Of a DNA stretch of 64,000 bases, positions 17,473 to 28,054 are shown piece by piece. The DNA comes from Gammaproteobacteria bacterium (lineage in GTDB: Bacteria; Pseudomonadota; Gammaproteobacteria; Arenicellales; UBA868), in the NCBI GenBank assembly GCA_022450155.1, contig JAKUQR010000004.1, positions 62,001 to 126,000 on the forward strand, given 5' to 3'. Every line of letters starts with the position of its first letter. Position 1 is the first letter of the stretch. Below the pieces are notes generated by a model, which did not search any database, was not told the origin of the DNA, and saw only the letters and a program-made list of their open reading frames with translations. Position numbers and translations under genes: made by a program.

Positions 17473-19722
17473 TCAGATTCTAAGAGTCTTGAGCAGGGAG
17501 AGGAAGCGGTTCGGGTCAAGGTAGCCGTAGAGGCGTTTTGCAGACACTTCTTGACCTTGTGCGTCAAAAAACAGCAGCGCTGGGGGACCATATACGCCAT
17601 AGTTTTGCTTGATGGTCTTGCCAACCGGATCTGACGGATCCGTGACGTCTATTTTGAGCAGACGGAATCGGTTCAGAACTGTGCGTACCTGCAGGTTGCT
17701 AAATGTCGTTTTTTCCATGCGCAGGCAATCAGTACACCAGTCGGCATAAAAATCCAGGATCACAGGTTGTTCATCTGAGCGGGCGTCAGACAGCAACCGT
17801 TCAAGTTCGGCCACGCTTGTCACCGTGTAAAAATCAGGTTGGTCTTTTTCGGAGACAGCATCCTTCAGTACCTCCTCGCTAAACAGCGCTAAGCTGACGG
17901 GCTGCAGGATGTCGCGACCACCGTTCAAGCCGCCGATTATTGCCAACATCCCCCAGATGATGGAGATGGTACCCAAACCTTTCCAGGCGTAGCGCCACCG
18001 CAGCAGAGGTGCCTGGCTTTTGACGAGATAGATGCCAAACGTGATCAAGAGCGCCGCCCACAACAGTAGAACAGGTACAGCGGGTATGGTGCCAAGCAGA
18101 TAAATGGCAACACCAATCAGCATCACACCAAACAGATGGTTCACTCGATCCATCCAGGCACCAGCTCGCGGCAGCAAGACACCCGCACCGAAGCCGATGG
18201 CAATGAGAACCACGCCCATACCCAGCGCCATAGAAAACATCAGCCCAGCACCCAGATAGGGGTCACCATGGAAAATAGCGATGCTCAGCACTGAAATCAG
18301 CAGCGGTGACACACAAGCACCGACCACCAGTGCGGAGACAGCGCCGAGTAGAAAAATCATACCAAACGAACCGGTACTTAAACCGGTCGTACGCGCGGTC
18401 AGACTAGACTGCACAAAGGCAGGCATCTGGATCTCATAGAGGCCAAACATAGACAATGCCATCAGTGTGAGGATGATGCTGATCAAGCCGATTGCCCAGA
18501 TATTTTGGAAATAGGCTTGCAGTTGCTCCCCGGTCGCGCCTGCCACAGCACCGATTGCCGCATAGGTCGCGGCCGTCCCCAGTACATAGGCCACTGAAAT
18601 CGCACCACCCCGGAGGCGACGGGAAGTGCCGCCTTGACGTACGATGATACTGGAAAGAATCGGAATTAAGGGCAGTACACACGGCGTAAAGGTCAGCAGA
18701 AACCCTGTGACGAACGCGGCACCGAAAATAGCGATCAGGTTGCGGGCTGACAATGCCCCTTCAGCCGGCTCCTGCGCTTTGGCGTTCACGAAGCTGGGGA
18801 ACTCAATCGTCTGGGTTGTGCTCATGGGCGCATAGCAAATGCCCTTTTCGGCACAGCCCTGGTAATTGACGGTCAGGCTGAGTGTGTCAGCCATCAGGGC
18901 ATTTTTCTCGATCGGTACAATGACGCTACGACTAGTGAGGTAAACCTCAACCGCACCAAAATAAGGATCCTGTTTTACAGTGCCTGGCGGCAGGTCGAAT
19001 GCGCGAACTTGTGCGTTACCCTGCACTGCCTGGAAAGCGATTTTGTCACGATACAGGTAATACCCCGGTGCGATCTTGAAATGTACCGCCAGAGCGTTTT
19101 CGCCGGCGATTTCGATCTCCACCTGAAATGCATCATCGGGATCAAGGAATTCGGATACATCACCAGTGGCGGTCCCCAGCAGTTTCTGCAATTCAGTCGC
19201 GCTGCCCCCAGTGCTGGTCGACTGCCAACCCGTTTTGACTGAGCCAGAGCGCTCGTTGATTAACGACGACGTTGTGAGGGGGACGTCCATCCGGACACGT
19301 TGCGTCATCGGTGGATAACAAACGCCAACCGGTTTGTTACAGCCTTGACCTGCCGCCAGCAAGATCAATGGGCCGCCGATGAAGTGGTCTCTATCCAACG
19401 GCAGTGCGATGCGAATTGAATCGGTGTAAATCTCGGTCTCGCCAAAAAACTCATCGTGTTGGATGGTCCCGGCTGGATATTTAGGGTTACCCAGAACGGC
19501 TTGAACAGGTTCAGCTGTAAAGCCAAACTTACTGCGATACATGTAATAGCCCTCGGCGATCGTCCAGACGGCCTCGATCGTGTTCGGGTTGACCAGCGAG
19601 GCGTGGAACCTGAACGCTTGTTCAGCTGGAAGGAGTTTGCTGTCCTGCTGCGCCACCCCGGACAATGAAAACAGCATCACTGACAACAGCACTGACAACA
19701 GCAGGGCAGTCATCGTTTTCAT
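17473..19722 (-). CDS. dsbD: Thiol:disulfide interchange protein DsbD with duplicated N-terminal domain
   Basis: DsbD passes electrons from cytosolic thioredoxin across the membrane to periplasmic partners. Here it is about 749 residues, well above the usual 565-600. After a signal peptide come two DsbD-alpha domains, each with a cysteine pair: GCNKPVGVCYPP (about Cys128 and Cys135) and GCAEKGICYAP (about Cys290 and Cys296). Then comes the eight-helix transmembrane domain with the redox cysteines in TFTPCVLP (about Cys348) and VGACVSP (about Cys470). A C-terminal thioredoxin domain carries WCTDC (about Cys663 and Cys666). The duplication is real within a single uninterrupted frame. An upstream TTG at 19728 is an alternative start. 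The neighbouring TlpA-like protein is a plausible partner. Confidence 0.94.
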   Translation of the reverse strand: MKTMTALLLSVLLSVMLFSLSGVAQQDSKLLPAEQAFRFHASLVNPNTIEAVWTIAEGYYMYRSKFGFTAEPVQAVLGNPKYPAGTIQHDEFFGETEIYTDSIRIALPLDRDHFIGGPLILLAAGQGCNKPVGVCYPPMTQRVRMDVPLTTSSLINERSGSVKTGWQSTSTGGSATELQKLLGTATGDVSEFLDPDDAFQVEIEIAGENALAVHFKIAPGYYLYRDKIAFQAVQGNAQVRAFDLPPGTVKQDPYFGAVEVYLTSRSVIVPIEKNALMADTLSLTVNYQGCAEKGICYAPMSTTQTIEFPSFVNAKAQEPAEGALSARNLIAIFGAAFVTGFLLTFTPCVLPLIPILSSIIVRQGGTSRRLRGGAISVAYVLGTAATYAAIGAVAGATGEQLQAYFQNIWAIGLISIILTLMALSMFGLYEIQMPAFVQSSLTARTTGLSTGSFGMIFLLGAVSALVVGACVSPLLISVLSIAIFHGDPYLGAGLMFSMALGMGVVLIAIGFGAGVLLPRAGAWMDRVNHLFGVMLIGVAIYLLGTIPAVPVLLLWAALLITFGIYLVKSQAPLLRWRYAWKGLGTISIIWGMLAIIGGLNGGRDILQPVSLALFSEEVLKDAVSEKDQPDFYTVTSVAELERLLSDARSDEQPVILDFYADWCTDCLRMEKTTFSNLQVRTVLNRFRLLKIDVTDPSDPVGKTIKQNYGVYGPPALLFFDAQGQEVSAKRLYGYLDPNRFLSLLKTLRI

Positions 19723-19943
19723 GAGCAAATCGAGATAATCGCGTTGGATTGTTACGCTGTGCGAAACATCTTGGGTCGGTAAACGACGCGTTATATTAGC
19801 ACCCGATTATATGCCCAGGCTATTGTAGCGACCCAGACCGACGATCGTCTGACAATCGACTACACTTGGCGCCCACAATCGAATTAAGTTCCTTATGCTG
19901 TTGAGTCGAAACGTGCCACTGAGACCTTAACCGGACCTTAACA

Positions 19944-20375
19944 GTGCCCATTATTTTTCTGATTTTTCTCGCGGTTCCATTGATTGAGATTTTCTTGTTG
20001 ATCAAGGTGGGGAACGTAATCGGTGCACCGTGGACCATCGCACTGGTTGTCCTCACAGCGCTGGTGGGTGCTTGGCTGGTTCGGCTGCAGGGCCTGTCTG
20101 CCCTGAACCGAGTCCGTCGGAGTGCAGCGCGCGGTGAGTTGCCGGCATTCGAGCTGCTGGAAGGTTTATTTCTCCTCGCCGCAGGCGCATTGTTACTCAC
20201 ACCGGGGTTTTTTACGGATGTCGTGGGGTTTGCCTGCTTGACGCCACCGTTCCGAAGGTCGCTGATCAAGCTGGCTGTCCGGCGGTTTGGCTTGGTCCAC
20301 CCGGGGTCGCCCCCCGCGGATTCCGCCCTGGGTAAATCCAGCATTGAAACCGATTATCGCCGGCTGGATGATTGA
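19944..20375 (+). CDS. fxsA: FxsA family membrane protein
   Basis: This 143-residue inner-membrane protein matches FxsA, known in E. coli for relieving F-plasmid exclusion of phage T7. It has hydrophobic segments at about residues 2-20 and 25-45 and the conserved ELLEGLFLLAAGALLLTPGFFTD. Start is GTG at 19944. It lies directly upstream of groES, but a separate CIRCE-controlled promoter lies between them, so it is probably a separate transcript. It diverges from dsbD. The physiological role is unknown. Confidence 0.9.
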   Translation: MPIIFLIFLAVPLIEIFLLIKVGNVIGAPWTIALVVLTALVGAWLVRLQGLSALNRVRRSAARGELPAFELLEGLFLLAAGALLLTPGFFTDVVGFACLTPPFRRSLIKLAVRRFGLVHPGSPPADSALGKSSIETDYRRLDD

Positions 20376-20390
20376 GTGGAGATAGCCTAC

Positions 20391-20418
20391 TTGACAGGGG
20401 GTTAAAACCAGCTATTAT
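20391..20418 (+). promoter_or_regulatory. Sigma-70 promoter of groES-groEL
   Basis: A perfect TTGACA (20391-20396) and TATTAT (20413-20418) are separated by 16 bases. The -10 abuts the CIRCE operator, so HrcA binding would block transcription. Confidence 0.8.
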
Positions 20419-20444
20419 TAGCACTCGATAGGGATGAGTGCTAG
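20418..20444 (+). promoter_or_regulatory. CIRCE operator (HrcA binding site)
   Basis: TTAGCACTC, nine bases, GAGTGCTAG matches the CIRCE consensus (TTAGCACTC-N9-GAGTGCTAA) in all but the last base. It overlaps the -10 end of the groES promoter. This implies HrcA-type repression of the chaperonin operon, not purely sigma-32 control. hrcA is not in the window. Confidence 0.93.
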
Positions 20445-20513
20445 TTGTACCACATACTCACCTCTATGTTATCATTTTGTTGTTATTCATCAATACTTTA
20501 GGAGATTTAGGTA

Positions 20514-20804
20514 ATGAAGATTCGACCGCTTCACGATCGTGTCGTTGTGCGACGACTCGAAGAAGAGCGTACCAGTGCCGGCGGAATCGTGATTCCCGAT
20601 AGTGCTGCGGAAAAACCGATGACCGGCGAAGTTTTATCAACCGGCAACGGCAAGATCCAGGAGAACGGTGAACAGCGTCCACTGGACGTCAAAGCCGGGG
20701 ACAAGGTGCTTTTTGGGAAGTACTCCGGTACCGAAGTCAAAATCGATGGTGAAGAAGTTTTAGTCATGCGCGAGGACGACATCATGGGTGTCATCGAGGC
20801 TTAA
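20514..20804 (+). CDS. groES: Co-chaperonin GroES
   Basis: GroES is the 10-kDa lid of the GroEL folding chamber. The 96 residues include [14 protein letters not shown], the mobile loop [19 protein letters not shown] and the C-terminal [13 protein letters not shown] strong AGGAGAT ribosome site precedes the ATG. It is first in the CIRCE-controlled groES-groEL operon. Confidence 0.98.
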   Translation: MKIRPLHDRVVVRRLEEERTSAGGIVIPDSAAEKPMTGEVLSTGNGKIQENGEQRPLDVKAGDKVLFGKYSGTEVKIDGEEVLVMREDDIMGVIEA

Positions 20805-20855
20805 GCCTGCTGATTACCCAGACCGTTGAACATCAACACTGATTTATATTTATAA

Positions 20856-22514
<1,659 letters not shown>

Positions 22515-22543
22515 GCTGCCAGTCATAGCGCAAGTTGTATCTC

Positions 22544-22577
22544 GAAGGCCCCGATCATTCGGGGCCTTCTTCGTTTT
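22544..22577 (+). terminator. Rho-independent terminator of groES-groEL
   Basis: An 11-base-pair perfect stem (GAAGGCCCCGA/TCGGGGCCTTC) with a 4-base loop is followed by TTCGTTTT. It lies 30 bases after the groEL stop. Confidence 0.92.
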
Positions 22578-22602
22578 AGGGTAATTTAAGCGGGTTTTCG
22601 CT

Positions 22603-23391
22603 CTAGACGACGGTGATGAGCGCGTCCAGCACATCATTGGGCCGTTCCATCATCAGGGAGTGGCCCGTACCCTCAAGCAACTCGACACGCGCGCCGGTTA
22701 TTACCTTGGCCAATTCCTTGCCAGCTCTGGCAGGTGTCATAATGTCACGGTTTCCCAAGATAAACAGGGTTGGACACTGTACTGCGTCGGCGTGCACCAT
22801 CCCAGTGTTATAGGTATTGCAGGCTGCAAGGCCGGCATGAATGACGTCGTCGTCTGAACGCTCGAGCAGTCGCAGCGTACCGCCGACCATCCACATTCCG
22901 GGGTTCTCATTGCCACCGAGCTGAGCAGCTTTGCTGTAACCCCAGTAGGTCAGCATATCGATTGCAGCGTGGTTGTTTTGTGCGGCATTGCTCAGAAGAG
23001 ATTTGTGGACGGCCATCGGTACGGCGGTACCGATAAGCGCCAACGATCGTGTCCGTTCCGGATAGCGAGCTGCAAGGGCAAGCGTCACCAGCGAACCCAT
23101 GCTGTGGCCAACCAAGGCGGCCTTTTCGATGTTCGCTCCATCCATTGCAGCGACGACTTCATCAGCCATCTTTTCGATAGTATCCAGTGGAGGTCCTTCG
23201 GAACGACCATGGCCGGGCAGGTCAGTTGCCAACACGTTGTACTGATGCCGGGCAAAGAAACGCGCGGGGAGGACCCAGACGGTGTGATCCATCCCGGTTC
23301 CGTGTACAAAGACGACCGATTCCTGTTCAGACTGATGTTCCCGGGCACCTGTATAGGCAAAAATATTTTTCTTGTTAGCATTGATATACAT
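22603..23391 (-). CDS. Alpha/beta-hydrolase
   Basis: This 262-residue protein is an alpha/beta hydrolase with the oxyanion region VFVHGTGMDHTVW. The nucleophile is in GHSMGS (Ser97), the probable acid is Asp216 (GNRDIMTP) and the histidine is His244 (GTGHSLM). It has no signal peptide, so it should be cytosolic. The substrate cannot be named; sequence resemblance is to the broad family of esterases, haloperoxidase-like and MhpC-like hydrolases. It is 20 bases downstream of metY and probably co-transcribed. A link to sulfur amino-acid metabolism, such as acyl-homoserine turnover, would be speculation. Confidence 0.85.
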   Translation of the reverse strand: MYINANKKNIFAYTGAREHQSEQESVVFVHGTGMDHTVWVLPARFFARHQYNVLATDLPGHGRSEGPPLDTIEKMADEVVAAMDGANIEKAALVGHSMGSLVTLALAARYPERTRSLALIGTAVPMAVHKSLLSNAAQNNHAAIDMLTYWGYSKAAQLGGNENPGMWMVGGTLRLLERSDDDVIHAGLAACNTYNTGMVHADAVQCPTLFILGNRDIMTPARAGKELAKVITGARVELLEGTGHSLMMERPNDVLDALITVV

Positions 23392-23411
23392 GATCGATCA
23401 GCCTTCCGTGC

Positions 23412-24707
23412 TCAGGCTTTCTGCGCGGCGCGCAAAGCGGTTTCTAGATCCTGCAGTAGGTCCTGTGGATCTTCTAGTCCCACAGACAGGCGAATCAGTC
23501 CTTCCGAGATACCGGCCGCTTGAAGTGCCTTGGCATCCATCCGGTGGTGGGTTGTGCTGGCGGGGTGAATCACCAGTGATTTGGCATCACCAACATTGGC
23601 AAGATGTGACAGCAGCTCGACATTTTCAATGAAACGCTGCCCTGCAGCCCTCCCGCCCTTGATGCCGAAGCTGAAAACGGCGCCGCAACCGTTCGGCAAA
23701 ATGTCCTTGGCCAGTTCGTGATCCGGATGGTCGGGCAACTCCGGATAACTGACCCACTCCACCGCATCGTGCTGTGACAGATACTTGACGATCAGCCGCG
23801 TGTTTTCGACATGTCGCTGCATACGAAGCGGCAGGGTTTCCATCCCTTGAAGCACCTGGAATGCCGTGGTCGGGCTCATACAGGCACCGAAGTCCCGCGC
23901 ACCTTCTTTGCGGGCGCGGGTGATAAACGCTGCGGGGCCAAATTCAACCGCGAAATTCATGTTGTGAAAGCCGGCATAAGGTTCGGTCATCGTTGGGAAC
24001 ATCCCAGAGGCCTCCCAGTCGAAAGTGCCACTGTCTACCAGCAGACCACCGATCACTACACCATGGCCACTTAGGAATTTGGTGGCCGAGTGAAAAATAA
24101 TGTCAGCGCCGAGGTCAAATGGTCGGCACAAATACGGCGTGGTGAAGGTTGAATCAATCATCAGCGGCAGGCCATGCTGGTGTGCGACCTCGGCCAGGAC
24201 AGGAATATTCAGAACTTCCAATCCAGGGTTGCCGAGCGTCTCGCCAAACAAGAGGCGGGTTTCCGGTCGTATGGCAGCTGCAAACGCATCCGGGTTGCGA
24301 GGATCGACAAAAGTGGTCTCGATACCGAATCTGCGTAAGGTGTAGTCCAGCAGGTTATGGGTGCCGCCATAAATTGAACCTGAGGACACGATGTGTGAGC
24401 CCGCACTCATCAGAGTAGCAATAGCCAAATGGCATGCTGCTTGGCCGCTGGCGGTGGCGATTGCACCGACACCACCCTCTAAAGCGGCTATTCTTTCTTC
24501 CAGGACTGCAGTAGTCGGATTGGTGATTCTGGAATAGACGTGACCGGCACGTTCGGCGTTGAAAAGTGCTGCTGCATGATCGGGGCTTTTGAAAACATAA
24601 GATGCTGTTTGGTAGATCGGTGTAGCACGCGCACCCGTTGTCGGGTCGGGTTGTTGTCCCGCGTGCAGGGTCAGGGTGTCAAAACCAAACGTTTTCGGTG
24701 TAGTCAT
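23412..24707 (-). CDS. metY: O-acetylhomoserine sulfhydrylase (MetY type)
   Basis: This PLP enzyme makes homocysteine from O-acetylhomoserine and sulfide. The 431-residue length matches MetY, longer than MetB or MetZ (about 390-400). Features include TLHAGQQPDPTTGARATPIYQT, the PLP tyrosine and arginine in YSRITNPTT, and the internal-aldimine lysine in SATKFLSGHG (Lys210). A hairpin and about 300 non-coding bases precede it. It shows direct sulfhydrylation capacity; the alternative of cysteine-type O-acetylserine use is less likely at this length. Confidence 0.93.
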   Translation of the reverse strand: MTTPKTFGFDTLTLHAGQQPDPTTGARATPIYQTASYVFKSPDHAAALFNAERAGHVYSRITNPTTAVLEERIAALEGGVGAIATASGQAACHLAIATLMSAGSHIVSSGSIYGGTHNLLDYTLRRFGIETTFVDPRNPDAFAAAIRPETRLLFGETLGNPGLEVLNIPVLAEVAHQHGLPLMIDSTFTTPYLCRPFDLGADIIFHSATKFLSGHGVVIGGLLVDSGTFDWEASGMFPTMTEPYAGFHNMNFAVEFGPAAFITRARKEGARDFGACMSPTTAFQVLQGMETLPLRMQRHVENTRLIVKYLSQHDAVEWVSYPELPDHPDHELAKDILPNGCGAVFSFGIKGGRAAGQRFIENVELLSHLANVGDAKSLVIHPASTTHHRMDAKALQAAGISEGLIRLSVGLEDPQDLLQDLETALRAAQKA

Positions 24708-25033
24708 CTCGTTCTCCGAAACGGGTGTCTATGTAAGTTGGTTTAACTTTAACTGGGTCACAAAGGAATAGGCATCATCTTGAATGCCTGTGTTTGCAAC
24801 GTAGTGGCTAGTCTATTGAATTAAACAGCAGATGCAGCGATCCGTCTAACAGTTCTCTACCCCGAGGGGTTTATTGGTTTTGAGACCCTAGGCCTTCCCT
24901 CATTTGCGCACAGACACAGGATGGGCAGACGCATAGCAAGGGCAGGGGTTCAAGCGGTAATGGTACTAGCGCCTAGAAAGGGTCGTTCGAGACCCGGTCA
25001 TGAACTTCGCTCAGCGGTGTCGCGGAAAACCGT
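24708..25033. other. Non-coding region upstream of metY
   Basis: These 326 bases lie between the end of nrdJb and the start of metY and should hold the metY promoter on the minus strand. I see a small hairpin (24770-24789; arms AGGCAT and ATGCCT around eight bases) and another GC hairpin near 24859-24870. Neither matches a known SAM or SAH riboswitch by eye. No credible ORF is present. Confidence 0.35.
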
Positions 25034-25759
25034 TCAACCGCATTTAGAGTCGCCGCAGTTGAGACAGGTCATACAGCCATCGAGAAGAACCACAGCCTTG
25101 GTTTGGCATTTGCTGCACAGTCTGGCTTCAGCGGGAAATCCAGTGGTCGAACCGCCCTCAGGGGAGGGCTGTTTTCTGGTTTCATATTCCTGGCGCTTGT
25201 CATCGACCAGTTTTTGCTGATGGTCGTCGAGATCATCTTCTCGGATCATACCAATCATTTTCATGTGTGCTTCGATCGCATCTCCTATCTCAGCAACCAA
25301 TGACGGTGTGTACTTTCCGCCCCGTTTGAAATAGCCACCTTGAGGATCGAATACACTGCGCAGTTCTTCGACCAGAAAGGTGGCATCGCCACCCTTGCGG
25401 AAAACAGCCGAGATAATTCGAGTCAGAGCAACGATCCACTGAAAATGGTCCATGTTCTTAGAGTTGATAAATATCTCGAATGGGCGTCGTTTTTCGTAAG
25501 GCGTTTCAGGATTTAGTACGATGTCATTGATGGTGACGTAAAGCGCATGCTCAGACAGTGGAGTCTTGATTTTGTAGGTGCTGCCGATCAGCATTTCCGG
25601 CCGTTCGAGCTTCTCATGCATCTGAATGACGTTGGAAGCAGAACCCTCAATGCCTGCGATGACTTCGTTTTCCGGTGCCATCTCAGCGATCTTCGGCGGG
25701 TCACCCTCGGTACTGATGACCTCGAAGTCGGCGATGGGGTTGTCGATCTTAATAACCAT
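25034..25759 (-). CDS. nrdJb: Class II ribonucleotide reductase, C-terminal subunit NrdJb
   Basis: This 241-residue protein corresponds to the C-terminal part of an adenosylcobalamin-dependent ribonucleotide reductase, as in the split nrdJa/nrdJb of Pseudomonas. It contains the TSCPD-like domain (about residues 55-160, with RPFEIFIN and ALTRIISAVFRKGG). It ends in a cysteine-rich tail, CSKC...CMTCLNCGDSKCG, a probable zinc ribbon or redox tail that re-reduces the active site. It follows nrdJa by 8 bases on the same strand. The split is thus an intact two-gene arrangement and not a frameshift: each part has its own start and stop. Confidence 0.9.
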   Translation of the reverse strand: MVIKIDNPIADFEVISTEGDPPKIAEMAPENEVIAGIEGSASNVIQMHEKLERPEMLIGSTYKIKTPLSEHALYVTINDIVLNPETPYEKRRPFEIFINSKNMDHFQWIVALTRIISAVFRKGGDATFLVEELRSVFDPQGGYFKRGGKYTPSLVAEIGDAIEAHMKMIGMIREDDLDDHQQKLVDDKRQEYETRKQPSPEGGSTTGFPAEARLCSKCQTKAVVLLDGCMTCLNCGDSKCG

Positions 25760-25767
25760 TTTCCACT

Positions 25768-27888
25768 CTAAAATTTGCCGTAGTAACCTTCTTTTAGGGC
25801 ATCAAACAGGTTGGCGGCCGTATGAGTTTCGCCATCGTATTCGATTTCTTCGTTGCCCTTGGCTTCGATCACCTCCCCGTTTTCCAGAGTGAAGCGATAC
25901 GTGGTGTTTTCCAGGTCTTCTTCTTTGACCAGCACGCCCTGGAAGGCATCCGGATTGAAACGGAAAGTCGTGCAGCCTTTGAGGCCTTTTTCGTAGGCGT
26001 ACATGTAGATATCTTCGAAATCCTCAAACGGGATGTCCGTGGGCACATTGGCAGTTTTGGAAATCGACGAATCTATCCATTTTTGTGCAGCGGCCTGTAC
26101 GTCGACATGCTGTTTGGGAGTGATGGTGTCGGCGCTGATAAAATAATCCGGTAGCGCATTGTTATCGTCGTCTGGCGCCGCCGCCGGGTTGACCAAGCGC
26201 CGATATTCCAGTAACTCAAACGACATGACATCGATTTTTTCCTTGGTTTTTCGACCTTCGCGTATGACGTTTCGGCTGTACAAATGGGCAAAAGACGGTT
26301 CAATGCCGTTGCTCGCGTTGTTCGCCAGGGACAAACTGATGGTGCCGGTTGGCGCGATAGAAGTATGGTGACTGTAGCGTGCACCGTGCTCAGCAATCTT
26401 ATCGGTAAGTTCATCAGGAAACTGTTGCATATAACGACTGTATTTCGCCATCAAGACAGACCCTCTAACACGGTCACCATTCTGATAACCATCGGCTTCC
26501 ATTTCAGGTCGTTTGGTCAGAATTTCTTTATCGACTGTAAACTCGTCCTGCATAATCGGGGCGGGTCCCTTTTCTATAGCGAGCTCAACAGCGGTCTGCC
26601 AACCGACCTCAGCCATTTCACGTGAAACGCGTTCAGTGAAAGCCAGTGAATCTTCACTGCCATACTTCATCTGCATCATTACCAATACAGAACCCAGACC
26701 CAGAAAGCCCATACCGTGACGCCGTTTATATTCGATCTCGTGTACTTGCTGACCAAGAGGCAAGCCGTGAATATCAACCACGTTGTCTAGCATGCGGGAG
26801 AATATACTGACGACGCGATGGAACCGTTCCCAATTAAAACGCACGCTCACTGAAAACGGTTGTTCCACAAAGCGGGTTAGATTGATCGAGCCCAGCAAAC
26901 AACTGCCATAAGGCGGCAAAGGTTGCTCGCCACACGGATTGGTCGCTCGAATCTCTTCACAGAACCAGTTATTGTTCATCTCGTTGATTCGATCAATCAG
27001 AATAAATCCCGGTTCAGCGTAGTCGTAGGTTGAGGACATAATCAAGTTCCACAACCGGCGAGCTGGCAACGTGCGAAAGACTTTGCAGGCGACCTCGCCT
27101 TTATCGTTGGTGACATAGCCCTCGCGACTGGGCCAGTGGCGCCAGGTGATCTTGCTCTCAGGATCATCAATTTCTGTTACCAGAGCAGGGAATAGCAGTT
27201 CCCAGTCGGCATCATTTTGTACTGCTTGCATGAACCCATCGGTAACCAAACACGATAGATTGAACTGCCGGAGTCGGCCGTTTTCCCGCTTAGACTGAAT
27301 AAAATCAACGATATCCGGGTGGGCGATGTCAAAAGTGCCCATTTGTGCGCCGCGACGGCCACCCGCAGAAGACACCGTGAAACACATGGCGTCAAAAATA
27401 TCCATAAAAGACAGCGGTCCGGAGGTGTAAGCGCCCGCGCCGCTCACAAAAGCGCCTTTTGGCCGCAACGTAGAGAACTCGTAACCAATGCCACAACCGG
27501 CTTTCAGTGTCAGACCGGCATCATGAACTTCAGTCAGTATGCCTTTCATTGAATCAGGGATGGTGCCAGACACGGTACAGTTGATCGTACTGGTCGCTGG
27601 TTTGTGTTCGCGAGCACCCGCATTAGAAATGATTCGGCCTGCTGGGATGGCGCCGTTTCTAAGCGCCCACAAAAATTCTTTATACCAGTGATCTTGTTTT
27701 TCACTGGTCTGTTCAACCGCAGCCAACGCACTTGCGACCCGCTTGAAGGTGTCATCGATGGTGCGGTCAATCACATGGCCCGACTTTGCTTTGAGCCGGT
27801 ACTTCTTGTCCCAGATATCAATGGACGCAGGTTGTAACTCAACCCCCGAGGCATCGGTCTTGCGCTGTTCCAGTGATGCCTTTGTCAT
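25768..27888 (-). CDS. nrdJa: Adenosylcobalamin-dependent ribonucleotide reductase, catalytic subunit NrdJa
   Basis: NrdJ reduces ribonucleotides to deoxyribonucleotides using a B12-generated thiyl radical and needs no oxygen. The 706-residue barrel has the substrate cysteine in TINCTVSGTIPDS, LKAGCGIGYEFSTLRP, the radical finger-loop motif NPCGEQPLPPYGSC with the thiyl cysteine and catalytic glutamate, and APTGTISL near the phosphate site. The B12 domain and tail are typical. Two NrdR boxes lie upstream. I see no nrdAB or nrdDG in the window. Confidence 0.95.
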   Translation of the reverse strand: MTKASLEQRKTDASGVELQPASIDIWDKKYRLKAKSGHVIDRTIDDTFKRVASALAAVEQTSEKQDHWYKEFLWALRNGAIPAGRIISNAGAREHKPATSTINCTVSGTIPDSMKGILTEVHDAGLTLKAGCGIGYEFSTLRPKGAFVSGAGAYTSGPLSFMDIFDAMCFTVSSAGGRRGAQMGTFDIAHPDIVDFIQSKRENGRLRQFNLSCLVTDGFMQAVQNDADWELLFPALVTEIDDPESKITWRHWPSREGYVTNDKGEVACKVFRTLPARRLWNLIMSSTYDYAEPGFILIDRINEMNNNWFCEEIRATNPCGEQPLPPYGSCLLGSINLTRFVEQPFSVSVRFNWERFHRVVSIFSRMLDNVVDIHGLPLGQQVHEIEYKRRHGMGFLGLGSVLVMMQMKYGSEDSLAFTERVSREMAEVGWQTAVELAIEKGPAPIMQDEFTVDKEILTKRPEMEADGYQNGDRVRGSVLMAKYSRYMQQFPDELTDKIAEHGARYSHHTSIAPTGTISLSLANNASNGIEPSFAHLYSRNVIREGRKTKEKIDVMSFELLEYRRLVNPAAAPDDDNNALPDYFISADTITPKQHVDVQAAAQKWIDSSISKTANVPTDIPFEDFEDIYMYAYEKGLKGCTTFRFNPDAFQGVLVKEEDLENTTYRFTLENGEVIEAKGNEEIEYDGETHTAANLFDALKEGYYGKF

Positions 27889-28021
27889 TTGTTGTTATTC
27901 CTTGAGTGGGGTAAAAGACCCGGCAGGCTGCGCCCTCAAAATTAAAGGGGTAGCCGGTTATTCACCACTTACTATTTACGAATCTGAAAACGCCACTTTG
28001 TTTGGGTAGGTCTGACCAATA

Positions 28022-28037
28022 ACACTATATGTTGTGG
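28022..28037. promoter_or_regulatory. NrdR box 1 upstream of nrdJa
   Basis: ACACTATATGTTGTGG closely matches the NrdR consensus (acaCwAtATaTwGtgt). Its centre is about 33 bases, roughly three helical turns, from a second box. It lies about 135 bases upstream of the nrdJa start. Confidence 0.75.
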
Positions 28038-28054
28038 CATTGAACAGAGCATAC

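Noticed and set aside
19820-20344. A 174-residue minus-strand open frame opposite fxsA
   Set aside because: It is a low-complexity antisense frame rich in Arg, Ser, Thr and Asn. FxsA on the plus strand is clearly recognisable.
24976-24995. T-arm-like hairpin GGGTC-GTTCGA-GACCC suggesting a tRNA or a terminator after nrdJb
   Set aside because: The loop has six bases and no acceptor, D or anticodon arms surround it. On the minus strand it is followed by only three Ts.
25034-27888. Frameshifted single nrdJ gene
   Set aside because: The two parts have their own start and stop with 8 bases between them. This split is known from Pseudomonas and is an intact arrangement.
27889-28021. Possible cobalamin riboswitch before nrdJa
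   Set aside because: I cannot find the B12-box pattern. The NrdR boxes explain the regulation.
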